This document shows, one piece after another, positions 6,578 to 15,600 of a DNA stretch of 64,000 nt (position 1 is the first letter of the stretch; every line of letters starts with the position of its first letter). The translations under genes were made by a program, and so were the position numbers. Source of the DNA: Clostridiales bacterium (GTDB lineage Bacteria; Bacillota; Clostridia; Saccharofermentanales; Saccharofermentanaceae); assembly GCA_017550385.1 (NCBI GenBank), contig JAFZPJ010000060.1, positions 1 to 64,000 on the forward strand. Direction: 5' to 3'. The notes under the pieces are model-generated. The model did no database searches. It was not told where the DNA came from and saw nothing but the letters and a program-made list of their open reading frames with translations.

Positions 6578-7744
6578 ATGCAATATCGAAAGGGGATATC
6601 CATCCTCGGTTACGGATGTATGAGGTTTACCTCTTCAGGCGGCAAGATCGATCTCGACAAGGCCGAGAAGGAAGTCCTGCGCGCTTATGAGCTGGGCGTG
6701 AACTATTTCGATACGGCATATATCTATCCCGGAAGCGAAGAGGCCCTGGGCAAGATACTGGAGAAGAACAACCTCCGCGACAAGATAACACTCACGACCA
6801 AGCTACCGCAGTACATGGTCAAGAACCGCGCGGGCCTCGATAAGTATCTTGACGAGGAACTTAAGCGCCTCAGGACGGATCACCTCGATTACTACCTGAT
6901 GCACCACATGACCGATTACGCGCAGTGGGAGCGCCTTGCAGGACTAGGCATAGTCGAGTGGATGCAGGAGAAGAAGGCCGCCGGCGTCGTTAAGCATTTC
7001 GGGTTCTCGTTCCACGGCAACACGGAGATGTTCCTTAAGATCCTTGGCGCATACGACTGGGAGCTGTGCCTGGTTCAGTACAACTACATGGACGAGCATA
7101 CGCAGGCGGGCAGGGCAGGCGTCGAAGCAGCTGCGGCAAAGGGCATACCGGTACTGATCATGGAGCCTCTTCGCGGAGGCAAGCTCGTCGACCTTCTCCC
7201 GGACCGCGCGCGTAAAGAAATAGCCGCCGACACGAACGGCTGGACACCGGCAGAGTGGGCCTTCCGCTGGCTGTGGAACCAGGAGGCGGTCACGTGTGTC
7301 CTCTCCGGAATGAACTCGATCCAAATGATAGAAGAGAACTGCAAAACGGCTTCGGCTGCTGAGGCGGGAGCTTTCGGTGAGCACGAGTTCGAGATGATAG
7401 ACAAGATCAAGGCCATCATCAACGAGAAGACCAAGGTGAACTGCACGGGCTGCCGTTACTGCATGCCGTGCCCCAGGGGAATAGATATCCCTGGGATCTT
7501 CTCGTGCTACAACCATATGTATTCGGAGAGCAAGAGTTCCGGCCGTTCGGAATACTTCCAGACGATCGCTCTACGAGCGGACAGCGCAGCTGCAACGCAG
7601 TGCATCAAGTGCGGCAAGTGCGAACAGCATTGCCCGCAGTCCATACCGATAAGAGACAAACTCAGGGAGGCCGATAAGGCACTCAGGCCGTTCCCTTATA
7701 ATGTGGGATTATCCATAGCCCGCAAGTACATGCTCAAGAAATGA
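6578..7744 (+). CDS. Aldo/keto reductase with C-terminal 2[4Fe-4S] module
   Basis: A 388-residue protein. Residues 1 to about 265 are an aldo/keto reductase TIM barrel with the DTAYIYPGSE segment (catalytic Asp and Tyr), LTTKLP (Lys) and YYLMHHM (His). The C-terminal part carries CTGCRYCMPCPRG and CIKCGKCEQHCPQ, two ferredoxin-like cysteine clusters as in the COG1453 group of predicted oxidoreductases of anaerobes. It probably couples NAD(P)H or a substrate to electron transfer through the clusters; the substrate is unknown. AAGGAGG is an ideal ribosome binding site. All cluster cysteines are present. Confidence 0.9.
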   Translation: MQYRKGISILGYGCMRFTSSGGKIDLDKAEKEVLRAYELGVNYFDTAYIYPGSEEALGKILEKNNLRDKITLTTKLPQYMVKNRAGLDKYLDEELKRLRTDHLDYYLMHHMTDYAQWERLAGLGIVEWMQEKKAAGVVKHFGFSFHGNTEMFLKILGAYDWELCLVQYNYMDEHTQAGRAGVEAAAAKGIPVLIMEPLRGGKLVDLLPDRARKEIAADTNGWTPAEWAFRWLWNQEAVTCVLSGMNSIQMIEENCKTASAAEAGAFGEHEFEMIDKIKAIINEKTKVNCTGCRYCMPCPRGIDIPGIFSCYNHMYSESKSSGRSEYFQTIALRADSAAATQCIKCGKCEQHCPQSIPIRDKLREADKALRPFPYNVGLSIARKYMLKK

Positions 7745-7784
7745 ATACCGCCGTTTCTGCCCCTGGAATTAAATATAGGCCAGT

Positions 7785-7814
7785 ATTGCACAATGAATAA
7801 TAGTGTGCTATAAC
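7785..7814 (+). promoter_or_regulatory. padR promoter overlapped by a palindrome
   Basis: TTGCAC (7786-7791), a 17-nt spacer and TATAAC (7809-7814). GCACA (7788-7792) and TGTGC (7804-7808) form an inverted repeat whose arms overlap the -35 and the spacer. Such a site would let the PadR protein repress its own operon. Auto-regulation is known for the family but is inferred here. Confidence 0.6.
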
Positions 7815-7863
7815 CAATAGTGACAGCCCAAACTGTTATCAATTGGAAAACGGGGGAAAGACA

Positions 7864-8196
7864 ATGAACAACCAACTCAAGAAAGGCGTTCTCGATTTGT
7901 GTGTTCTTGCATTCCTGGATAAGGGAGACAGTTACGGTTACGATCTCGCGGATTCGCTGACACAGAAGGTCCAGGTCGCGGACGGCACCGTATATCCGAT
8001 CTTAAGAAAACTCGCACAGGACGGATGCGTCGAGACTTACCTCAAGGAATCGCAGAACGGCCCGCCGCGTAAATACTATCATCTGACCGATACAGGCCGT
8101 GACAGGCTGAGATCGGATCGCGCGGAATGGGATGAGTTCGCGAAGGCAGTAGATGATATTTTGAGTAACAAACAGGGGGACACTAAGGATGAATAA
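7864..8196 (+). CDS. PadR-family transcriptional regulator
   Basis: A 110-residue PadR winged-helix protein beginning MNNQLKKGVLDLCVLAFL. It shows the family motif DSYGYDLADSL, the recognition region VADGTVYPILRKL, and the wing GPPRKYYHLTDTGRDRL. An upstream in-frame ATG at 7843 lacks a ribosome binding site; GGGGGAAAG precedes 7864. The gene overlaps the downstream DUF1700 gene by 8 nt, the classic pairing in which PadR controls a small membrane operon. It is a short, single-domain PadR with a C-terminal dimerisation helix. Confidence 0.93.
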   Translation: MNNQLKKGVLDLCVLAFLDKGDSYGYDLADSLTQKVQVADGTVYPILRKLAQDGCVETYLKESQNGPPRKYYHLTDTGRDRLRSDRAEWDEFAKAVDDILSNKQGDTKDE

Positions 8197-8761
8197 AAAG
8201 GAATATCTGGATTTGCTCGCCAAAGAGCTTGATTCCATGTCCTACGGGGATGTAAAAGATATCCTTGATGATATGGAAGCTCATTTCGAGGAAGGCGTAG
8301 AAGCCGGCAAGACAGAGGAGCAGATTGCAGAAGGTCTCGGTGACCCTGTAAAGCTCGCAGCAGAGTTCAAGGACGGCAGCAACTTCTCTCAGGTTATGAA
8401 GAAGAAGGCAGCGCCCGTGATCGACGGCAACAAGTCAGCCGATCCCGTCGGTGTGCTGCTCGTAGTGCTCCTGGCTATCTTCGTAGCGATCCCGCTCGCC
8501 ATAGTCATCGCTTGCATCCTCGTCTGCCTGCTGATCATACTCGTGCTGGCATTCACGGCCGCAGTATATCTCATCGTGGCAGCGGTACTCGGCACGTTCG
8601 GTACGTTCCTGCCGTCAGCTATACTTCTCGCGGTAACATTGCTGTTTGCCTGCATCTTCCTCTTTGCAGTTACTTTCCTCGGCACGAAATACTTCTGCAA
8701 GGGCATCGGTGCATACATCGGCTGGAACAAAGCAATCTGGTATAAAGGAGTGGGGGTGTAA
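8189..8761 (+). CDS. DUF1700 (HAAS) membrane protein
   Basis: A 190-residue protein. The N-terminal about 70 residues are the HAAS/DUF1700 helical domain (MNKKEYLDLLAKEL, then EQIAEGLGDPVKLAAEF). A hydrophobic C-terminal half follows with three or more membrane spans (about 88-112, 114-140 and 145-170). These proteins occur with PadR regulators and are thought to sit in envelope-stress or transport modules. It is translationally coupled to padR by overlap and followed 2 nt later by a third small gene. Confidence 0.88.
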   Translation: MNKKEYLDLLAKELDSMSYGDVKDILDDMEAHFEEGVEAGKTEEQIAEGLGDPVKLAAEFKDGSNFSQVMKKKAAPVIDGNKSADPVGVLLVVLLAIFVAIPLAIVIACILVCLLIILVLAFTAAVYLIVAAVLGTFGTFLPSAILLAVTLLFACIFLFAVTFLGTKYFCKGIGAYIGWNKAIWYKGVGV

Positions 8762-8763
8762 AC

Positions 8764-8976
8764 ATGTCTAAGTCAAAAGCAAAAGGTGATCTCAAACTTC
8801 TCATTACCGGCGTGGTATCGCTCATCCTGGCGATCGTATTCTCTATAATCACGGTTGCCACCTTCGCGGTACAGCTTGCGCAGAAGGCGGGAGAGACAGA
8901 CTGGAATGCCATGTGGTCGCAGGTCGAAGCAGGCTTCAACGATGTGGTAGACGACGTGGATGTCGAACTGAAGTGA
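8764..8976 (+). CDS. Small single-span membrane protein (70 aa)
   Basis: A 70-residue protein with a basic N-terminus (MSKSKAKGD), one hydrophobic segment (about 11-40) and an acidic C-terminus ending in VVDDVDVELK. It starts 2 nt after the DUF1700 stop codon, so it is the third gene of the PadR operon. It may be a subunit or partner of the DUF1700 protein. No family is recognised. Confidence 0.7.
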   Translation: MSKSKAKGDLKLLITGVVSLILAIVFSIITVATFAVQLAQKAGETDWNAMWSQVEAGFNDVVDDVDVELK

Positions 8977-9020
8977 TTACGGTTACTATCTGAGATAGGA
9001 GAGGGATAATTTGAGAAAGG

Positions 9021-9053
9021 AAAAACGCCTTGCTGAAGAGCAGGGCGTTTTTC
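9021..9053. terminator. Bidirectional terminator between convergent genes
   Basis: AAAAACGCC...GGCGTTTTT stem with an interrupted TGC/GCA inner part. A-rich on the left and T-rich on the right, it can terminate both the PadR operon (+) and plsC (-). Confidence 0.8.
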
Positions 9054-9075
9054 TTGGTTGCTAATTATATACGTA

Positions 9076-9855
9076 TCAGCCGAGTTCGGGATCCCAGTGC
9101 AGTTCTTCCTGCTCGTGCATCCACTGTGAGAGTGCCTCGGTCATCTTGTGCGGATCGTTGTCGAAGTCCTTGCCGTGGAGAGGCTCGCCTACGTAGATCC
9201 TGATCTTCTTTCTCTTGAGACCGTTCAGCGGATGAGGCTGCTTGGATGTCCTCGGCCAGATCTGGTATGCGCCGGCGATGTATACGGGGACCATGGGCAC
9301 GTCAGCCTTGATGGCGAGGTAAGCCGCACCGTCCTTCATCTCTGCGAGCTTGCCCGTGTGGGTTCTTGTTCCTTCGGGGAATACGAAACAGATGTTGCCC
9401 TTCTCGATCTCTTTCTTGGCCTTGATGAGACCTCTTACCGGGTTGCCGTAACGGTCGACCGCGATGCCTCTGCCGACTCTCATTATCAGGCGGCCGAGGC
9501 TGCCGTGATTAGTCTCGAGGTCGGAAGCTGCGAGGCAGCACATCCACTTGAAATGTCCCTTCGGAAGATAGTCGATGATGAGGACGCCGTCCGGATAGCT
9601 CTGGTGGTTGGAAGCGACGACGTAAGGGTTATTGGCAGGGAAGTTCTCCTTGCCGATGCACTTCATGTCGCAGAACATGTGAGTAAGGAGAAGGAAGCCG
9701 TTCTTGGCCACTACGTCCCAGAAACCGCGGTGCGTGGGATACTTCTCGTCGAGATTCTTGTGATGCTCCGCGCGGGAAGTCTTCTTAGGCTCTTCGGCCT
9801 TAGGTTCAGTCCCGGCGGTCTGCTTTATGTTCTCGGTATCGTTTCCTTCAGGCAT
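9076..9855 (-). CDS. plsC: 1-acyl-sn-glycerol-3-phosphate acyltransferase
   Basis: A 259-residue PlsC-family acyltransferase with the catalytic NHxxxxD block (SNHQSYPDG), the phosphate-binding FPEGTRTHTGKL block and the VPVYIAG block. It transfers an acyl group to lysophosphatidate in phospholipid synthesis and acts at the membrane face. It has an extra charged N-terminal stretch of about 25 residues (Lys/Glu/Pro/Thr). It is divergent from an acyl-CoA ligase gene, and a palindrome between them could control both. Plain PlsC proteins are usually a little shorter; the N-terminal extension accounts for the difference. Confidence 0.88.
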   Translation of the reverse strand: MPEGNDTENIKQTAGTEPKAEEPKKTSRAEHHKNLDEKYPTHRGFWDVVAKNGFLLLTHMFCDMKCIGKENFPANNPYVVASNHQSYPDGVLIIDYLPKGHFKWMCCLAASDLETNHGSLGRLIMRVGRGIAVDRYGNPVRGLIKAKKEIEKGNICFVFPEGTRTHTGKLAEMKDGAAYLAIKADVPMVPVYIAGAYQIWPRTSKQPHPLNGLKRKKIRIYVGEPLHGKDFDNDPHKMTEALSQWMHEQEELHWDPELG

Positions 9856-9917
9856 GCAAACACCCCTTTAAGTTATTAACTCGTTTAATATACCCCAATA
9901 ACTTATTTTTTGCGAAT

Positions 9918-9957
9918 AGTGCAAATGCACTTTATTTATATTAGTAAATGCACTTTT
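9918..9957. promoter_or_regulatory. Candidate shared operator between plsC and the acyl-CoA ligase gene
   Basis: AGTGCAAATGCACT (9918-9931) is a perfect 14-bp palindrome with a 2-base centre. Its right half, AAATGCACTTT, recurs at 9946-9956. The pair lies between two divergent lipid genes, so a fatty-acid responsive repressor is plausible. The words do not match the FapR consensus I know. A possible + promoter (TTGTAA and TATATT, 18-nt spacer) lies just downstream. Confidence 0.5.
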
Positions 9958-10033
9958 ATTGTAAAATATTCGGCAAGTATGTTATATTTGCTATTGCGCC
10001 TGCAGATGATTTGTTCGCGCATGGAGGATAATT

Positions 10034-11896
10034 ATGACCCCTGTAACGGGTACCGCTATATTTGAAGCCGAGAAGTTCACCGATATCAAGGATCTTGTCA
10101 TCAAGACCTGTGATAAGTTCCCTGAATCCGACGCTTTTATCTTCAGGAGATCTCCCAAGCAGAGTGAGGTCCACCGCACTTTCTACGAGTACGGACAGGA
10201 CATCAAAGGTCTTGCCACATACATCCTTAACAGCGAATATGCAGGCGGAAGGCTTGCCGTCGTAGGCGAGAATGCCTATGAGTGGTTTGTCTCCTACAAT
10301 GCGATCCTCTCTTCTTCGGCAGTCGGTGTTCCTCTCGACAGGATGCTCCCCGAAGACGAGCTCATCCAGCTGCTCATCAGATCCAAGAGCCGAGTTATCT
10401 TCTATCACCACAAGCACCACAAGATGATGCTCGACATCGCAGCGAAAATGACTTCCGGCGAACTCGACCTCGCACTTGAGAAGTTCGTTATCTTCTACAA
10501 GGACGGCCTTACAGGCAAGAAGCCTGAAGATACATGGCCCGAAGATGACGACAGGTTCTGCGATATCTATGACTGGATAGCAGAAGGCATCAAGCTCAGA
10601 GAGGCCGGAGACACCAAGTTCGAGGATACTCCGATCGACGCCAATGAAGCGAAGATAATCCTCTTCACGTCAGGAACTACATCTATGAGTAAGGGTGTAC
10701 TCCTGTCACACAACAATATCTGTTCCAATGTATATTCCATCTCGCAGACTCTCGATGTAAGGAAGACCGACAGGGCGTTCTCGATCCTGCCGCTTCACCA
10801 TACTTTCGAGAATACGTGCGACTTCTTCATACTGTCGTGCGGTGCGTGCATCTGCCTGTGCGACGGTCTCAGGTATATCGTTAAGAACATGGAGGAGTGG
10901 AAGCCGACGGTTTGTATCTCGGTACCGCTCCTGTTCGAGAATATCTATTCCAAGATCGAAGACGGCATCAAGGCTTCCGGCAAGGAGAAGGTCATCGCAG
11001 TCGCAAGGCCCGTTACAAGGTTCCTCAGACGCTGCGGCCTCGACGTCAGGAAGAACGTCTTCAAGGAGATCCTCGATAAGCTCGGCGGCAACTTCCGCAT
11101 GATCGTCATCGGAGGCGCCGGCATCGACAAGAAGTACATCGATGCATTCACGGACTTCGGTCTGCAGTTCTATATGGGTTACGGTCTTACTGAGACTGCG
11201 CCCGTTATCTCGGTCAACAGCGAGCTGTGTGACGTACACGGTTCAGTAGGACGTCCGCTTCCCGGAATTACTGTAACGATCGATGCCGAGGGCAGAGGTC
11301 CCAAGGCGGTTGGCGAGATCCTCACCAAGTCCGACTGCGTCATGCTCGGCTACTATGAGAACGAAGAAGCTACCAAGGAAGCGATCGATTCCGACGGCTG
11401 GTTCCATACAGGCGACATGGGTTATATCGACAAGAAGGGCGCGATCCACATCACGGGACGCGTTAAGTCCATGATAGTTCTTACCAACGGCAAGAAAGCT
11501 TTCCCCGAGGAGATCGAGGCTGTGCTCACGGAGATCAAGGGCGTAACGGAGGCTTTCGTCTGGGGCTATGCCAATGACAGACAGGCGATCGACATATGCG
11601 CCAAGCTCCTCATCAGCCGCTCCGTCATCGGTGCCGAGCTCGGCCTTACCACGGAGCCTGACGACAACCAGATCGAGATCTACCTTAACGATAAGGTCCA
11701 TGAGGCTAACCACAAGATGCCTCAGTATAAGAGTGTTCACCACTATGTTTTCACCGAAGAGGACATGATCAAGACGACGACACTTAAGATCAAGCGTCCC
11801 AAGGAGCAGGAACACATCGAAGGCAAGCTTGCCGAGTGCGGCCGCACCATGGCCGAGATGAACGGCAAGAACTTCGACAAGATGATCAAGGCCTGA
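10034..11896 (+). CDS. Long-chain fatty acid-CoA ligase (AMP-forming)
   Basis: A 620-residue member of the adenylate-forming superfamily. Motifs in order are LFTSGTTSMSKG (A3 P-loop, about 216-227), YGLTETAPV (A5), GWFHTGDMGYID (A7), GRVKSMIVLTNGKKAFPEEIE (A8 hinge) and a C-terminal KIKRPK catalytic-lysine region. The size and motifs fit FadD-type long-chain acyl-CoA synthetases, which make acyl-AMP and then acyl-CoA at the inner membrane face. A GGAGGATAATT site precedes the ATG. It overlaps the YgjP-like gene by one base (TGATG), so the two are co-translated. Confidence 0.88.
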   Translation: MTPVTGTAIFEAEKFTDIKDLVIKTCDKFPESDAFIFRRSPKQSEVHRTFYEYGQDIKGLATYILNSEYAGGRLAVVGENAYEWFVSYNAILSSSAVGVPLDRMLPEDELIQLLIRSKSRVIFYHHKHHKMMLDIAAKMTSGELDLALEKFVIFYKDGLTGKKPEDTWPEDDDRFCDIYDWIAEGIKLREAGDTKFEDTPIDANEAKIILFTSGTTSMSKGVLLSHNNICSNVYSISQTLDVRKTDRAFSILPLHHTFENTCDFFILSCGACICLCDGLRYIVKNMEEWKPTVCISVPLLFENIYSKIEDGIKASGKEKVIAVARPVTRFLRRCGLDVRKNVFKEILDKLGGNFRMIVIGGAGIDKKYIDAFTDFGLQFYMGYGLTETAPVISVNSELCDVHGSVGRPLPGITVTIDAEGRGPKAVGEILTKSDCVMLGYYENEEATKEAIDSDGWFHTGDMGYIDKKGAIHITGRVKSMIVLTNGKKAFPEEIEAVLTEIKGVTEAFVWGYANDRQAIDICAKLLISRSVIGAELGLTTEPDDNQIEIYLNDKVHEANHKMPQYKSVHHYVFTEEDMIKTTTLKIKRPKEQEHIEGKLAECGRTMAEMNGKNFDKMIKA

Positions 11897-12618
11897 TGGG
11901 CAGCCTTCGGATCGTCAGCCTTGACGGGCGTCCGGCCATCTGCGAATTCGAGCAAAAGCGCGTAAAGAATATCAACGTCAGAGTAAGAGATGACGGCACT
12001 CTGTACTGTTCCTATCCCAGATATGTTTCCCAGGCTGAAGCGGAGCGTTTTGTAAGTTCTGCGGCCGATTATCTGTCCAAGTCCATCGACAAGGTCGTTG
12101 CCAGGCAGGAGAAAGCCGGCAAACCGGTTAAGTACTGCGAAGGCGAGAACATCAGGGTGCTTGGCCGCGAAGTTACGCTGCATATCCTTCAGGGAAAGAA
12201 GAACGAAGTCGAGGTCATCGGAGGCGACGTCAATCTCACGGTCAAAGATCCGGAAGACAACGCGCAGATCAAGCGCACCTACGACAAGTGGAGAAGAGCG
12301 TCCCTGAAGCGCGTGGTGCTGCTGTATTGCCATGAAGTGTACCCGCATTTCGCCAGGCTCGGAGTAAAGTATCCGGAGAAGATAGCTTTCGGTGAGTATA
12401 AGTCGTTCTGGGGCGAGTGTTTCCCGTCCAAGTCCACGCTCAAGTTCAGCCTGAGGCTGTTCGAGCAGAGGGAAGACCTCATCGAATACGTCGTGGTCCA
12501 CGAGTTCTCGCACTTCCTCGAACTCAACCATTCCAAGCGTTTCTGGGCGCAGGTCGAACGCGTTATCCCGGACTGGCGCGAGCGCAGGAAAAGACTTAAC
12601 GGCGGCCGCGAAGAATAG
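11896..12618 (+). CDS. YgjP-like (DUF45) zinc metallopeptidase
   Basis: A 240-residue protein of the YgjP/WLM family. VVHEFSHFLELNHSKRFW carries the HExxH zinc motif plus a third His. The preceding FGEYKSFWGECF segment is the family's conserved substrate-side region. The ORF extends upstream, but the start at 11896 (TGATG overlap with the ligase gene) fits the family length. Proteins of this family are soluble and poorly characterised; proteolysis is inferred from the motif only. It is operonic with the acyl-CoA ligase. Confidence 0.85.
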   Translation: MGSLRIVSLDGRPAICEFEQKRVKNINVRVRDDGTLYCSYPRYVSQAEAERFVSSAADYLSKSIDKVVARQEKAGKPVKYCEGENIRVLGREVTLHILQGKKNEVEVIGGDVNLTVKDPEDNAQIKRTYDKWRRASLKRVVLLYCHEVYPHFARLGVKYPEKIAFGEYKSFWGECFPSKSTLKFSLRLFEQREDLIEYVVVHEFSHFLELNHSKRFWAQVERVIPDWRERRKRLNGGREE

Positions 12619-12656
12619 GTTATAATAAGTAGTATCCTTTTATGGGGGTACTATTC

Positions 12657-15600
12657 ATGTCTGACAACGTACAGGACCGCTCGCGAAACAAATTCGACCT
12701 CTGGGAGCGTAAGCTCCTCGACCTTTCCGCGCGTAATGCACTGCTCAACTGCAAGATCAAAGGCAAGGCGGTGCCGCTCCTCGTTACTTCCTGCTGCGAT
12801 GCCGAAGACCTCATCTCCCAGGAGAAAGACTACGCTGTTCTGCCGCGCACGGATGCCGGCGAGAACGAAGACAAGACCCCGAAGATCCCCGATATTGAAT
12901 TCGAATTCGAGAAGATAAGCGATACGTCGGCTATCGCTGAAGTCCTGACGGAAGGCATCAAGGCCTCCACACCCAAGATATATACCCCTCTGACGGAGAA
13001 AGAATACGACGACAGGATGAAGCAGCTCTACAGGAGCGCCAGGGTTGCTTTCGAAGAAGACGGCGCGGGCACGCTGTTCCTGGCCTGCGGTTTCCTCAAG
13101 TGGTCGGAAGAAGGCAAGGAGTCTTACTATGCGCCTCTGGTCCTCGTTCCTGTCGAACTCAAGCGCAAGATAGGTCTCGGCAAGTACTCGATGCGCAAGA
13201 CCGATTCGGACGTCAGCATCAACATAACGATATTGGAGAAGCTCAGACAGGACTTCGATATAGATATCGAAGAACTCGGCGGAGAGCTTCCTTCTGATGC
13301 CAGCGGCATCGATGTCAAGACGATCCTTGATACGTTCAAGGGCGCCGTTGCACCCAAGGACGGCTGGGAAGTGATCGATGCATGCGTTCTCGGCATGTTC
13401 TCGTTCTCGCAGTTCGTAATGTGGAACGATCTGCACAACCACAGGGAAGAGATCTCTTCCAATAAGATAGTTAAGAGCCTTCTCGAAGGCGGACTGTCCT
13501 GGGAATATGAGGATATGGAGAGGTCAGCATCCTCTTTTACCGACGACGGCACGACATACCTTCCCATATCGGCAGACGCGTCACAGCTCTATGCGATCAA
13601 GAGAGCCAAAGACGGTGCGAGCTTCGTGCTCCACGGTCCTCCGGGAACAGGTAAATCCCAGACGATCACTTCCATGATCGCCAACTGTATCGCAGACGGC
13701 AAGAAGGTCCTCTTCGTTGCCGAGAAGAAGGCTGCGCTTGATGTAGTTTATTCGAGACTCGGCAAGATAGGCATCGCGCCGTTCTGCCTTGAGCTTCATT
13801 CCAATAAGGTCCGCAAGAGCTATGTCTTAGACCAGCTCGAGACGGCCATGGCAGAGCGTGCCAAGGCTGTCGCCACATCAGGCGGCGGGTATCAGACGAT
13901 GCTCGATAACGTTAAGGCCAGAAGGGCCGAACTCGATTCGTACATGAAGGCTCTGGGCGAACCGCAGAACTGCGGCTATTCGCTGTTCGAGATGCTCAAT
14001 GTCTACGGCACCAACAAGGACTACCCGGATGTGATCCTGGACGAAGGCTACGATCAGGACATGTCCGAGGCGAAGGTCGAAGCATGCAGGGCAGCCTTGG
14101 GAGAACTCAAGGCTTCAGGCACAGGCCTGTCAGGTGTGCTGGCCGCGGTCAAAGCTACCGAATACAGCCAGGATACCAAGGTTCAGCTCGCGCCCGAACT
14201 TGACAGCCTCGAGCAGGCAGCCGACAGACTCGACGCTGCCGTAAGAGCTTTTGCTGCGGCATATCCCAAGCTCGGAAGCGGGGAGGACTTTGCTTCCGTC
14301 AGGCGCCTTGCAGATGCAGTGGAGAAATACACGAAGGACAGAGCAGAGATCCTTAAGGACTGGACTCCGGAGTTCCTCGCGCTCGACGGCGTTGCCAAGA
14401 AGGCGGAGCTTGCTGCCGCACAGTCGAAGTTCGCTCTGTTCAGGAGCGGCGCTGTCGGCAAAGTATATGACGGCATCAAGGCTCTCGATAAGTCCGGCGC
14501 GCACAGGGGCGACCTCGATGCACAATTAGACAGGCTTAACGCATATAAGGCAGAATACTCTGCTTACGGCTTCGAAGCAGAATCTCCGAAGCTGTCTCCT
14601 GTCATGACCGACCTTCTTGTCTCCAAGGAAGACTATGTAAAGGCATACGCTGCCGTTAAGGCAAGGCTCGGGCTGGAGGATGAAGCGCTCATGCCTGATA
14701 CGGGCAATCTTGCTTCCGTTAAGGCTTTGATCGCCGATGTCCGTGCCAACGAGAATCAGATAAGATCCAAAACGATATTCAATGCCTGTGCAGCGAGATG
14801 CGCGGAGCTTAAGATCTCGGGTGTGGTGAAGGCTTTCGAGGAAGGCGTGCTGAACGAAGAACAGCTCATACCCGCATATGACAAGGCCTGGGCAAAGCTC
14901 ATGGCGTGCAGTGTCATAGACAACACGCCCGTTCTTAAGGGCTTCTCAGGCAAGATCTTTGATGAGAAGGTCCAGCAGCTGAAGAAGATAAGCGATGACT
15001 TTGAACTTGTGACAAGGCAGGAGATCTACTATCAGATAGCTGCGCACCTTCCTGAGATCAAGGACATCACGGCGGCTGCGGCTTCGGGTCTCGGCACGCT
15101 GCAGAAGGCCATCAAGAGCAAGGGACGCAACATCTCCATAAGATCGCTCCTTACGGGTATCCAGGAGCTCATCCTCAATATCACGCCGTGCGTGCTCATG
15201 AGCCCGATGTCCGTAGCGCAGTTCATCGCGCCTTCGGAGAGGCCCATGTTCGATCTGGTCGTTTTCGATGAGGCGAGCCAGCTGCCTACGTGTAAGGCGG
15301 TCGGCGTCATTGCAAGAGGTAAGGAAGCGGTGGTCGTAGGAGACCCGAAGCAGATGCCCCCGACGTCGTTCTTCAAGGGGCAGGTCTTAGTCGAAGAAGA
15401 TCCCGAGACTGAGGACTTGGAGAGCATCCTGGATGACTGCCTTGCAGTGAACATGCCCGAGACGCACCTGCTCTGGCATTACAGGAGCCGCCACGAGAGC
15501 CTGATAGCGTTCTCGAACAAGTATTTCTATGAGAATAAGCTCTATACGTTCCCGTCCGTCGATGACCAGACGTCGCTCGTAACGCTGGAGAAGTGCGCCG

